NCBI GenBank assembly: GCA_947085045.1
Contig: CAMTUU010000004.1
Span: 186,001 to 250,000 of the forward strand
Direction: 5' to 3'
Length of the DNA stretch: 64,000 nt
DNA from: Pseudolysinimonas_A sp947085045
GTDB lineage: Bacteria; Actinomycetota; Actinomycetes; Actinomycetales; Microbacteriaceae
Part shown: positions 31,426 through 39,633 of the stretch, in pieces
Position numbering within the stretch: position 1 is the stretch's first letter
Layout of the letters: every line of letters starts with the position of its first letter
The notes under the pieces: generated by a model
What the model was told of the DNA's origin: nothing
Database searches by the model: none
What the model saw: only the letters and a program-made list of their open reading frames with translations
Made by a program: the position numbers and the translations under genes

Positions 31426-32738
31426 GAGTTTCCTTCCGCTGCGGACTGCAGCCTCTCGTCCGCGAGCCGGGCGGAATCGAGGCGTGCTTCATCGAGAGTG
31501 TCGTGGTCGGGCAGCGCGTGCCCCATCCGGTCGCGCTTCGCGTCGAGGTAGCCCTCGTTGAACTCGCCGACGCCGACGACGAGCGGCACGAGTTCGCTCA
31601 CCTCGATGCCGCGCTCGCGCAACTGGCGGGCCTTCTCCGGGTTGTTGGTGAGCAGCCGCACCGACGACAGGCCGAGGTCGCGCAGGATCGCGGTCGCCGC
31701 CCCGTAGTCGCGCGCATCCGCCGGAAGGCCGAGCCGGAGGTTCGCATCGAGGGTGTCGAGCCCCTCCTCCTGCAGCTTGTACGCGCGGAGCTTGTTGATC
31801 AGGCCGATGCCGCGTCCCTCGTGACCACGCAGGTACACGACGACGCCGCCGTCATCCCGGATGCGTTCGAGCGCCGCGTCGAGTTGCGGACCGCACTCGC
31901 ACTTCAGCGACCCGAACGCCTCGCCGGTCAGGCACTCGGAGTGCACGCGCGCGAGGGTGCCGTCGGCCGGCGCCCCGCTGATCCACGCGACGTGGTCGGC
32001 GCCGGTCGAGCGGTCCCGGTAGGCCCGCACCCGGAAGGTGCCGTGCGCCGTCGGCACGTTCGTCTCGACCTCGAAGCTGACGCGAGCCGTCTCCGGGATC
32101 TCGATCACGGCCGTCGGATCGGACTCGCACTTTCGCTCCTCCATGAACCGGATGAGCTCCTCGATCGTGATGACCGGCACCCCGTGCTCTGCGCCGAGCG
32201 CGATCAGCCCGGTCAGGCGCATCATCTCGCCGCCGTCCTCGACGATCTCGCCGATGACGCCGACCGGGGTCAAGCCGGCGAGTTTCAGCAGGTCGACCGT
32301 TGCCTCGGTGTGACCGTCGCGCTCGCGCACCCCGCCATCCACCGCCCGCAGCGGGATGACGTGACCCGGCCGGATGAGCGACGCGGGGGTCGACGCGGGG
32401 TCGGCCAGCACGCGCAGGGTGTGCGCGCGGTCGGAGGCGCTGATCCCGGTCGAGAGCCGGTCGGCGGCGTCGACGCTGATCGTGTAGGCGGTGCCGCGCG
32501 GATCTTCGCTCTGCGCCCACATCGGTGGCAGGTTCAACCGGTCGGCCCACTCGTTGGGCATCGGTGCGCAGAGGTAGCCGGAGGTGTGGCGCACCGTCCA
32601 GGCGATCCACTCCTGGCTCGCGAACTGGGCGGCGAGTACGACGTCGCCCTCGTTCTCGCGCCCCTCGTCGTCGGCGACGATGACCGGTCGGCCGTCGCGC
32701 AGCGCCTGCAGCGCCGTGGGGATGTCGGACAGTGTCAT
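31422..32738 (-). CDS. ribBA: Bifunctional DHBP synthase / GTP cyclohydrolase II
   Basis: This 438 aa protein has an N-terminal 3,4-dihydroxy-2-butanone 4-phosphate synthase (DDEGRENEGDVVLAA, HTSGYLCAPM, GHTEATVDLLKLAG) joined to a GTP cyclohydrolase II from about residue 225 (HSECLTGEAFGSLKCECG zinc Cys, LRGHEGRGIGL). It starts both branches of riboflavin synthesis. It is coupled by 4-base overlaps to ribE before it and ribH after it. Confidence 0.96.
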   Translation of the reverse strand: MTLSDIPTALQALRDGRPVIVADDEGRENEGDVVLAAQFASQEWIAWTVRHTSGYLCAPMPNEWADRLNLPPMWAQSEDPRGTAYTISVDAADRLSTGISASDRAHTLRVLADPASTPASLIRPGHVIPLRAVDGGVRERDGHTEATVDLLKLAGLTPVGVIGEIVEDGGEMMRLTGLIALGAEHGVPVITIEELIRFMEERKCESDPTAVIEIPETARVSFEVETNVPTAHGTFRVRAYRDRSTGADHVAWISGAPADGTLARVHSECLTGEAFGSLKCECGPQLDAALERIRDDGGVVVYLRGHEGRGIGLINKLRAYKLQEEGLDTLDANLRLGLPADARDYGAATAILRDLGLSSVRLLTNNPEKARQLRERGIEVSELVPLVVGVGEFNEGYLDAKRDRMGHALPDHDTLDEARLDSARLADERLQSAAEGNS

Positions 32739-33337
32739 GACTTCTCTCCTTGGAACTGAAGCATCCGCTGCACCTGGCGGGCCAGGATGTCGGTCTCGAT
32801 GTTGACCCGGTCGCCCGGGACGAGCGTGCCGAGCACGGTCGCGGTGAGCGTCTCGGGGATGAGCGACACCTCGAACCAGTCGTCGCCCGCCTCACTCACG
32901 GTGAGCGAGACCCCGTTCACCGCGATCGAGCCCTTGCGCACGACCAGCGGGGCGTGCTCGGGGTCGAGCGAGAAGCGCAGCACGCGCCAGGCATCCCCCT
33001 CCTCCCGCGTCAGCAGGGTGGCGGTGCCGTCGATGTGGCCCTGCACGATGTGGCCGCCGAGCCGGTCGCCGACGGCCGCGGCGCGCTCGAGGTCGACCTT
33101 CTGGCCGACGGTGAGCTCGCCGAGGGTGGACATCGCGATCGACACCGCCATCACGTCGGCGGTGAACCAGTCGGGCCCCTGGTCGACGACGGTGAGGCAC
33201 ACGCCGTCGACCGAGATCGAGTCGCCGTGCTTCGCGTCGCTCACCGCGAGCGGGGCGCGCAGGGTGAGGCGTCCGGAGTCGCCGTCGCGCTCCCAGGCGA
33301 GTACTTCGCCGAGTTCTTCGATGATGCCGGTGAACAT
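32735..33337 (-). CDS. ribE: Riboflavin synthase, alpha chain
   Basis: This 200 aa enzyme forms riboflavin by dismutation of two lumazine molecules. It begins MFTGIIEELGEV and holds the usual two lumazine-binding repeats (SDAKHGDSISVDGVCLTV; LVVRKGSIAVNGVSLTV). It follows ribD directly: the ribD stop is one base-triplet away from its ATG. Confidence 0.96.
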   Translation of the reverse strand: MFTGIIEELGEVLAWERDGDSGRLTLRAPLAVSDAKHGDSISVDGVCLTVVDQGPDWFTADVMAVSIAMSTLGELTVGQKVDLERAAAVGDRLGGHIVQGHIDGTATLLTREEGDAWRVLRFSLDPEHAPLVVRKGSIAVNGVSLTVSEAGDDWFEVSLIPETLTATVLGTLVPGDRVNIETDILARQVQRMLQFQGEKS

Positions 33338-34366
33338 CTACGGTCCTTTCACTGCGTGCACATACAGGTCGTCGCCCAGCTGCTCGACGGCGTCGATGCG
33401 CAGCCGGCGGATGGCATCCATCGACGTGATGCCGAGCTCGCCGATCGCCAGCATCGGACCCCCGAGCAGCGCCGGCGCGAGATAGATCGCGTACTCGTCG
33501 GCGTAGCCCGCCGCGACGACGGCGGACGCGAGCGTCGGCCCGCCCTCGACGTACACCCGGCGGATGCCGAGCCGGTGGAGGTCGTCGAGGATGCGGGTCA
33601 GGTCGCGGGTGCGGGTCTCGAGCACGCCGCGCGGGTGTTGCCGCAGCTTCGCGGACGCCGGAATCTCCCGCTCACCCACGACGACCGGCAGCGGTTGCGC
33701 GGGCTGCAGTTCGCCGGCATCCCCGCGGGCGGTCAGCGACGGGTCGTCGGCCAGCACGGTGCCGGTGCCCACGAGGATCGCGTCGCTCTGCGCCCGCTGC
33801 TCGTGCACCTTCTGCCGCGCGGCGGCACCGGTGATCCACTGGCTGGAGCCGTCGGCGGCGGCGGCCCGCCCGTCGAGAGTGGAGGCCCACTTCACCGTCA
33901 CCCACGGACGTCCGCGCCGCATCCCCTCGAGCCAGGGATGCAGCAGTGCCTCACCCTCCTCCTGCAGCGTGCCGTGGACGACCGGGATGCCCGCCTCGGC
34001 GAGACGCTCGGCGCCGTGGGCGGACGCCACCCCGGGGTCCGGGACGCCGAAGACGACCTTGCCGATGCCCGCGGCGATCAGCGCCTCCGTGCACGGCCCG
34101 GTGCGACCCTGGTGGTTGCAGGGCTCCAGTGTGACGACAGCGGTGAGCCCCTCGGCGCCGAGCCCGTTCGCTCCGGCCACCTTGCTCAGCGCGTCGATCT
34201 CGGCGTGCGGGGTTCCGGCACCGCGGTGCCACCCTTCGGCGACGATCCGGCCGTCGGCGTCGAGCAGCACGCAGCCCACCTGCGGGTTGCCGCCGGTGAG
34301 GGGTCCGCGCACGGCGAGGTCGAGGGCGCGGCGCATCGGCGCCTCGTAGACCTGGGACTCGCTCAT
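33338..34366 (-). CDS. ribD: Bifunctional riboflavin deaminase/reductase
   Basis: This 342 aa protein has an N-terminal deaminase with zinc ligands in TPHAEIDAL and EPCNHQGRTGPC, and a C-terminal reductase from about residue 145 (WVTVKWASTLDGR, RRVYVEGGPTLASA). It performs the second and third steps of the pathway. ATG 34366 is the first after the FMN riboswitch and follows AGGAG. A frame opens upstream through the riboswitch but is not protein-like. Expression should fall when FMN is plentiful. Confidence 0.95.
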   Translation of the reverse strand: MSESQVYEAPMRRALDLAVRGPLTGGNPQVGCVLLDADGRIVAEGWHRGAGTPHAEIDALSKVAGANGLGAEGLTAVVTLEPCNHQGRTGPCTEALIAAGIGKVVFGVPDPGVASAHGAERLAEAGIPVVHGTLQEEGEALLHPWLEGMRRGRPWVTVKWASTLDGRAAAADGSSQWITGAAARQKVHEQRAQSDAILVGTGTVLADDPSLTARGDAGELQPAQPLPVVVGEREIPASAKLRQHPRGVLETRTRDLTRILDDLHRLGIRRVYVEGGPTLASAVVAAGYADEYAIYLAPALLGGPMLAIGELGITSMDAIRRLRIDAVEQLGDDLYVHAVKGP

Positions 34367-34373
34367 CGTCTCT

Positions 34374-34387
34374 CCTGGATATCCAGG
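34374..34387 (-). promoter_or_regulatory. Palindrome overlapping the ribD ribosome-binding site
   Basis: CCTGGATATCCAGG is a perfect 14-base palindrome; its 3' AGG on the message is part of AGGAGAG, the ribD ribosome site. A hairpin here could hide the site, which fits translational control by the riboswitch upstream. Confidence 0.5.
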
Positions 34388-34431
34388 CGACGAGAGGGAC
34401 GCGCAGCCGCCACGCTTCCGCGCGGAACGGC

Positions 34432-34568
34432 AGCGTGCATCCTCCCATCCGGACTTTGACCGTCGGTTCCGGAATTCCACCGGATCGGCACCCCCGGGCT
34501 CATACGAGGCCGAGGGTGTTCGCGGACTATGACCGCCGGTGCGGGATTTCACCGCCCCTGGAGCACGT
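34432..34568 (-). promoter_or_regulatory. FMN riboswitch (RFN element)
   Basis: The minus strand carries the conserved RFN blocks in order: AGGGGCGGTGAAATCCC, CCGGCGGTCATAGTCCGCGA, a variable stem, GATCCGGTGGAATTCCGG, CCGACGGTCAAAGTCCGGAT and GGGAGGATG. P1 closes with CGTGC/GCACG. It lies between the promoter (TAGGGT, complement of 34583-34588) and ribD, and controls the whole rib operon. A later GC-rich hairpin has no T-run, so the switch may act on translation. Confidence 0.95.
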
Positions 34569-34705
34569 GCTTCTCGTTCACCACCCTACAACTCGTCCCC
34601 GCGGCTCCGCATTCCCGGGCCCGAATCGTCGGGTGACGGCAGCGCCACCCGCGCTCCCGGCGGACGGATGCGGTGAACCGAGGTGCGGGGGTGGACCTCG
34701 CCGGG

Positions 34706-35710
34706 TCACCGCCGGGGCAGGAAGCCGATGCGGTCGTACACCTTCGCCAGCGTCGCCGAGGCGATCGCGTGGGCCCGCTCCGCGTTGGCCGAGAGCACCC
34801 GGTCGAGTTCGGCCGGGTCGGCGAGCAACTCGAGCGCCCGCTCGCGCACCGGCGTGAACTCGGCGACGACGGCATCCGCGGTCTCCGACTTGAGGTCGCC
34901 GTAGCCGCGGCCCGCGAACGAGTCGACGAGAGCATCCATCGGGGTCGTCGTCAGCGTCGACAGGATCAGCAGCAGGTTCGATACCCCCGGCTTCTGCTCG
35001 GGGTCGAAGCGGATGTCGCGGTCGGCATCCGTCACCGCCGACTTGATCTTCTTCGCGTTCACCGACGGCTCGTCGAGCAGCCAGAGGATGCCCTGCGGCG
35101 ACTCGCCCGACTTCGACATCTTCGAGCCGGGGTTCTGCAGGTCGAAGATCTTCGCCGTCGTCGACGGGATGCGCGGTTCGGGCAGCACGAACGTCTCGCC
35201 GAAGCGCGTGTTGAAGCGGTGACCGAGGTCGCGGGTCAGCTCGATGTGCTGGCGCTGGTCCTCGCCGACGGGCACGATCTCGGCGTCGTAGAGCAGAATG
35301 TCGGCCGCCTGCAGGATCGGGTAGGTGAACAGGCCGACGCTGGCGGCATCCGAGCCCTGCTTCGACGCCTTGTCCTTGTACTGCGTCATGCGTCCGGCCT
35401 CGCCCATGCCGGTGAGCGTGTTCAGCACCCAGCCGAGTTCGGCGTGCGCGGGCACGTGCGATTGCACGAACAGGATGCTGGATGCCGGGTCGATCCCGGC
35501 CGCGATGTACTGCGCGGCGGTGCGCCGGGTGGCCTCGCGGAGTGCCGCAGGATCTTGCGGCACGGTGATCGCGTGCAGGTCGACGACGCAGTAGACGGTG
35601 TCGTACTCGACCTGCAGGTCGCGCCACTGCATGAGCGCGCCGATGTAATTGCCGATGTGCAGCGAGTCCGCGGAGGGCTGCATCCCCGAGAAGAGACGGG
35701 GCTTGGTCAT
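34706..35710 (-). CDS. trpS: Tryptophanyl-tRNA synthetase
   Basis: This 334 aa class I synthetase has its HIGH-type signature in PSADSLHIGNYIGAL and its KMSKS loop in GSKMSKSGESPQG, at the usual distance. Length is normal for a bacterial TrpRS. The ATG is 16 bases after the xthA stop, so both are likely transcribed together. Confidence 0.97.
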   Translation of the reverse strand: MTKPRLFSGMQPSADSLHIGNYIGALMQWRDLQVEYDTVYCVVDLHAITVPQDPAALREATRRTAAQYIAAGIDPASSILFVQSHVPAHAELGWVLNTLTGMGEAGRMTQYKDKASKQGSDAASVGLFTYPILQAADILLYDAEIVPVGEDQRQHIELTRDLGHRFNTRFGETFVLPEPRIPSTTAKIFDLQNPGSKMSKSGESPQGILWLLDEPSVNAKKIKSAVTDADRDIRFDPEQKPGVSNLLLILSTLTTTPMDALVDSFAGRGYGDLKSETADAVVAEFTPVRERALELLADPAELDRVLSANAERAHAIASATLAKVYDRIGFLPRR

Positions 35711-35726
35711 GGGAGGTCCTTGGGGT

Positions 35727-36557
35727 TCAGAGCTGGTAGTCGACGACGAGCGGAGCGTGGTCGGACCATCGCTCGTCGTACGCCGCTGCCCGATCGACCT
35801 TCACATCCACGACTTTAGCGGCCAGCTCGAGAGTCGCCGCCTGGTAGTCGATGCGCCAGCCGGTGTTCGTGTCGAACGCCTTCCCCATGTTCGACCACCA
35901 GGTGTACGGGCCGTCAACCTCTCCCGCCGCGCGACGTCCCAGGTCGACGAAGCCGAGCCCACCGCCCGCGTTGTAGTCGTCGTCGCCTTCGGCGCCGAAC
36001 ATCTTGTCGAGATAGGCCCGCTCCGCCGGGAGGAAGCCCGACTTCTTGACGTTGCCCTTCCAGTTGCGGATGTCCAGGGTGCGGTGCCCGACGTTGAAGT
36101 CGCCCATCACGACGCTCAGCGGGTGGTGCGTCTTCAGCAGGTCGAGGTGCACGAGCATCCCGTCGAGGAACGCCCACTTCTGCTGTTGCTTCGGGGTGTC
36201 GACGACGCCCGACGGCACGTAGCAGGAGACCACGGTGACGATCGTGCCGTCGATGACGTAGTCGGCCTCCAGCCAGCGGCCGGCCGAGTCGAAGTCGTCG
36301 GGCCCGAAGGTGACCCGGTGGATGTCGGCCTTGCGGCGCGAGGCGATGGCGACTCCCGCGCGGCCTTTCGCCGTCGCCGGGTCGTGCAGGATGTCCCACT
36401 CGTCGCCCAGCAGCTCTTCGAGGTGCGAGGTTTCGGCCCGCACCTCCTGCATGGCGAGGATGTCGACATCCCGCCCGGCGAGCCACTCGCCCATGCCCTT
36501 GCGGAAGGCGGCGCGCACCCCGTTGACGTTGACACTGGCGATGCGGAGGCGGGTCAC
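35727..36557 (-). CDS. xthA: Exodeoxyribonuclease III / AP endonuclease
   Basis: This 276 aa repair enzyme nicks DNA at abasic sites and trims 3' ends. The metal Glu is in ILAMQEVRAE, further active-site residues in VVMGDFNVGHRTLDI and the closing SDHAPLVVDY. It begins MTRLRIASVNVNGVRAAFRK, the normal start for this family. Its stop lies 16 bases before trpS. Confidence 0.95.
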   Translation of the reverse strand: MTRLRIASVNVNGVRAAFRKGMGEWLAGRDVDILAMQEVRAETSHLEELLGDEWDILHDPATAKGRAGVAIASRRKADIHRVTFGPDDFDSAGRWLEADYVIDGTIVTVVSCYVPSGVVDTPKQQQKWAFLDGMLVHLDLLKTHHPLSVVMGDFNVGHRTLDIRNWKGNVKKSGFLPAERAYLDKMFGAEGDDDYNAGGGLGFVDLGRRAAGEVDGPYTWWSNMGKAFDTNTGWRIDYQAATLELAAKVVDVKVDRAAAYDERWSDHAPLVVDYQL

Positions 36558-36593
36558 CCGTCGAGGCTACCGGCGACGACCGTCAGCGCCTGA

Positions 36594-37598
36594 TCACCGT
36601 CGGCCGAACACCCGGTCCCAGAAACCGGGCCGCGCGGGCTCCGGCTCGGGCTCGTGCGCCTTCACCAGTTCGCGCGCCTTCTCGAGCCGCGTCGCAAACA
36701 CTTTCTCGTCGAGAACGACCCCCGCATCCTCGATCCCGACGGCCATCCACGACGCCGAGAAGAGCATCACCTGGCAGACGACGTTGTAGTAGATCAGCAG
36801 GCCGGCGATGACCGCGAAGGAGGCGATCAGGGGGTTGTTCGTGGCCCCGCCGAGCAGCAGTCCGCTCAGCACCGTGAGGGCAGCCAGCCCGATCGCGCCG
36901 AGCAGCACGCCGCCCCGGAGGAGACGCCACGGGATCTTCACCCCGGAGAGGATCCGGTAGAGCCCGATCAGCGCGACGCCGTAAACGAGAACCGAGACGA
37001 CCAGCGAGACGAATCGCCCCGCGACGAGGCCGAGGGGGGAGTCTCGGGAGAATCCGAGCCCGCCGAGCACGAGGTCGGTCGCGCTCGAGCCCGCGAACGA
37101 CAGCGCGGCCGCGAGCAGCAGGAGTGCGGCGAAGGCGATCCCCGTGGCGAGGTCGAACACCTTCTGCAGGGCGAAGTTGGTGGCGGGTTGCGGCAGGTCG
37201 AGCATCGTGCGCACCGACTCCCGCGCCGCCGCCAGCCAGCCGAGGGCCGTGAAGAGCAGTCCGGCGAGGGCGACGACGCCGGACAGCGTGAATCCGGCAC
37301 CCACCAACAGCACCGCCGGCTTGACCGCGCCGGTTCCGTCGCCGTCGTCGATGAGCCCCGGGATGGCCTCGTCGAGGAGGTCGATGAGGGATGCCTGGAG
37401 TCCCGAATCGTTGCTCACGACGAGACCGGCGATCGAGAACGCGACCCACAGTCCGGCGAACACCGCGAACAGGGCCTGGTACGCCAAGCCGCCGGCCAGG
37501 ATCGGGCCGCGATCCGCCGTGTAGTGCGCGAAGACGCGCACCGCCTTGAGCCGTTGGGCCCACGCGACCGTCGTCGCGATGCGATCCTTCAGGCCCAT
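36594..37598 (-). CDS. YihY/BrkB-family membrane protein
   Basis: This 334 aa protein has about six membrane helices between residues 45 and 285 and the family motif RGPILAGGLAYQALFAVFAG near the N-terminus. The last 50 residues are charged and cytoplasmic (EKARELVKAHEPEPEPARPG). The family was once annotated as RNase BN, which was a mistake; its role, possibly transport, is not settled. It begins a short unit upstream of xthA and trpS (36 bases to xthA). Confidence 0.9.
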   Translation of the reverse strand: MGLKDRIATTVAWAQRLKAVRVFAHYTADRGPILAGGLAYQALFAVFAGLWVAFSIAGLVVSNDSGLQASLIDLLDEAIPGLIDDGDGTGAVKPAVLLVGAGFTLSGVVALAGLLFTALGWLAAARESVRTMLDLPQPATNFALQKVFDLATGIAFAALLLLAAALSFAGSSATDLVLGGLGFSRDSPLGLVAGRFVSLVVSVLVYGVALIGLYRILSGVKIPWRLLRGGVLLGAIGLAALTVLSGLLLGGATNNPLIASFAVIAGLLIYYNVVCQVMLFSASWMAVGIEDAGVVLDEKVFATRLEKARELVKAHEPEPEPARPGFWDRVFGRR

Positions 37599-37657
37599 TC
37601 GACGAGCCTAGGGCCGCCCCAGAACGGGGCGCGCAGGCTTGACGTGCCCGGCATCCA

Positions 37658-37687
37658 TTGGCAACTGAGCAGGCGTCGGGTTAGCGT
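37658..37687 (+). promoter_or_regulatory. Candidate promoter for the sigma/anti-sigma gene
   Basis: TTGGCA (37658-37663) and TAGCGT (37682-37687) are 18 bases apart. Transcription would begin near 37694, leaving a leader of about 165 bases that contains the two-hairpin element at 37734-37815. Confidence 0.4.
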
Positions 37688-37733
37688 GAGGGGTACGGGC
37701 CGGGGGGCCTGTCCCCCGATAGGGGGGTGAGAT

Positions 37734-37815
37734 GCGGGTGAGAACCCGCGTCATAGTAGACGGAACGGGCTGTCTCTCTTGTTGAGGTGACGCGGACTCA
37801 CCATCCGCAAGACCT
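37734..37815 (+). promoter_or_regulatory. Two-hairpin element in the sigma-gene leader (copy 1)
   Basis: GAACCCGCGTCATAGT (37742-37757) is followed 14 bases later by GTCTCT (37772) and then TTGTTGAGG. The first part folds as CCCG-CGTC/GACG-CGGG around ATAGTA; the second as GAGGT-GCGGA/TCCGC-ACCTC. The same words with the same 30-base spacing occur once more after the gene (39449). An upstream GCGGGT-GAGA-ACCCGC hairpin competes with the first fold. It may be an RNA control element, an operator or a transcription terminator/attenuator. Confidence 0.6.
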
Positions 37816-37859
37816 CACCCATAAAGGGACAAGGAGAGGCCCGGGAATGGATCAGGGGG

Positions 37860-39413
37860 ATGAGCAGTCAGGACTCGAAGCTAACCACTTCGGATGCGGA
37901 GCTGATCGAACGCGCGCGATCGGGGGATACGCGCGCTTTCGGGGAACTGTGGCACCGTCACTATCGTTCTGCCGCTCGCGTCGCCCGTCAGTTCACTTCG
38001 TCGATCGATGCGGACGACCTCGTCTCTGAGGCGTACGCACGGATCTACCAGCGTGTGCTGGCGGGCGGCGGGCCCACCGGGGCTTTCCGGCCGTACCTCT
38101 ATACGACTATCCGAAATCTCGCGTCTAGCTGGGGAGCCGCGTCACGCGACATCCAGGTGGACATCATCGAAGACTTCGAAGACGACAGGATCCCGGACGA
38201 CCCGGCGGCCTGGGCGCTCGACCGCACGCTGACCGCGCGGGCCTTCCGCTCGCTGCCGGAGCGCTGGCAGTCGGTGCTCTGGTACACCGAAGTCGAGGGC
38301 ATGGACCCGCACGAGGTGGCCCCGCTCATGGGCATGACCGCCAACGGTGTCGCCGCGCTCTCCTACCGTGCGCGCGAGGGCCTGCGGAAGGCCTGGCTGC
38401 AGGCCCACGTCTCGGATGCCACCGCGTCCGGCGAATGCCAGTGGGCGATGTCGCGCCTCGGCGAACACGCCCGCGACGGTCTGTCGAACCGCGACCGCGA
38501 GCGGCTCACCGTGCACCTCGCCGACTGCGCCAAGTGCACGGTCGTCTCCGAGGAGGTCGACGAGGTCGGCTCGCACCTGGCCATGGTGATGCTCCCGCTG
38601 CTGCTCGGCGGCGTCGCGGGCGGGTCGCTGCTCGCCTCGCTCGGGTCGGCATCCGGCGCCGCCGCCGCGAGCCTGCCCATTCCCGACGTGCCCGTCGCGC
38701 TCACCACCATGACCGGCAGCGGCGTGCTCGCCGCCCCGATCGTCGGCGGACTCTCGCTCGGTGCCGCGACCGGGGTGAGTACCCTCGTCGGCGGTTTCGC
38801 GGTGGCCGCGGCCATCGCCGGCAGCGTCGCGCTCGGCCTCGCCCCGAGCTACGCGGACGGCACCGGCTCCACGCCGCCGCCCGTCGCGGTCGAGCAGACG
38901 GAGGTCCCGGTGACGGGTGCGGCCGAGGGCGCCGCCCCCGGCGCGGGCGTCATCGTCGCGGGTGACACCGCCGACGGTGTCGTCGGCGACGTCGTCGACG
39001 GTGTCACCGGAGACGTCGGGGATGTCGTCGACGGACTCGTCGGAACAGTCACCGGCGGCGCACCGCCGGAAGGGCACACCGCGCCCGGCGGAGTGGTCGC
39101 AGCCGACATCTCCCTCAACCGCTCCGGCACCGGCACGCCCGGCGCGACCGTGTCGCTGCAGGCCGCGGGCCAGATCTATGCGACCACGAAGGTACGGGCC
39201 GACGGCACCTACACGCTCGTCACCCTCGTGCCCGACGGCACGCAGAACCTCGAACTCGTGCAGGCCGTCGACAAGCTCTACCTCGCGCAGTTGCTCGGCA
39301 TCGACGGCGTCCTCGCGCAGGTGCTCGGCACGCTCGACGGGCTCGTCGCCCACCTCATCCAGCCGTTGACGCTCGGTTCGTCGACCAACGGCCTCGCCAT
39401 CCGGTACGGCTGA
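37860..39413 (+). CDS. ECF sigma factor fused to zinc anti-sigma domain, membrane segments and outer domain
   Basis: In this 517 aa protein, residues 10-90 are sigma region 2 (DADDLVSEAYARIYQRVLAG) and 125-185 region 4 (LPERWQSVLWYTEVEGMDPH). His219-x3-Cys223-x2-Cys226 is the ZAS anti-sigma zinc motif. Hydrophobic stretches at about 243-265 and 290-325 can cross the membrane. A Val/Asp/Gly repeat region follows and a C-terminal beta domain (DISLNRSGTGTPGATVSLQA) should lie outside. One polypeptide thus holds the sigma, its inhibitor and a sensor. ATG 37860 is the only start in frame, yet the best ribosome site (AAGGAGAGG) is placed for an out-of-frame ATG at 37847. Confidence 0.85.
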   Translation: MSSQDSKLTTSDAELIERARSGDTRAFGELWHRHYRSAARVARQFTSSIDADDLVSEAYARIYQRVLAGGGPTGAFRPYLYTTIRNLASSWGAASRDIQVDIIEDFEDDRIPDDPAAWALDRTLTARAFRSLPERWQSVLWYTEVEGMDPHEVAPLMGMTANGVAALSYRAREGLRKAWLQAHVSDATASGECQWAMSRLGEHARDGLSNRDRERLTVHLADCAKCTVVSEEVDEVGSHLAMVMLPLLLGGVAGGSLLASLGSASGAAAASLPIPDVPVALTTMTGSGVLAAPIVGGLSLGAATGVSTLVGGFAVAAAIAGSVALGLAPSYADGTGSTPPPVAVEQTEVPVTGAAEGAAPGAGVIVAGDTADGVVGDVVDGVTGDVGDVVDGLVGTVTGGAPPEGHTAPGGVVAADISLNRSGTGTPGATVSLQAAGQIYATTKVRADGTYTLVTLVPDGTQNLELVQAVDKLYLAQLLGIDGVLAQVLGTLDGLVAHLIQPLTLGSSTNGLAIRYG

Positions 39414-39446
39414 TCGCCGCCCCGGGACGTCGGGGCGAAGTTTCGT

Positions 39447-39535
39447 GCGAACCCGCGTCATAGTGACGCCGGTTCGCCGTCTCTTCTGGTGAGGCCCTCA
39501 CGACGTCCCATGAGGGCACCTCTTCCGGTCCCGCG
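39447..39535 (+). promoter_or_regulatory. Two-hairpin element after the sigma gene (copy 2)
   Basis: The same 16-base word (39449-39464) and GTCTCT at the same distance (39479) appear, then TCTGGTGAGG. The first hairpin is longer here: GCGAACC-GCGTCA / TGACGC-GGTTCGC around TAG, so the changed bases still pair. The second is GAGG-CTCA/TGAG-CCTC. It may end sigma-gene transcription, but the conserved loop and spacing go beyond what a terminator needs. No gene follows before the terminator at 39583. Confidence 0.6.
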
Positions 39536-39582
39536 GTGATCCCAGCCTCCGCGGGGCCGGATCTCTCACTCGAGGATACGGA

Positions 39583-39617
39583 AAGACCCCAGAGCCGGGA
39601 GAGGGCTCTGGGGTCTT
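39583..39617. terminator. Bidirectional terminator between the sigma gene and sdhB
   Basis: AAGACCCCAGAGCC pairs perfectly over 14 bases with GGCTCTGGGGTCTT around a 7-base loop. T-rich tails exist on both strands (TTCTCGT; on minus TCTTTCC). It ends the sdh operon and any plus-strand transcript. Confidence 0.85.
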
Positions 39618-39633
39618 CTCGTGCGTCTTGCGA

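Noticed and set aside
37787..38029. 80-codon plus-strand frame at the sigma-gene start
   Set aside because: Its product is not protein-like; kept only as a possible translational interference effect, in findings.
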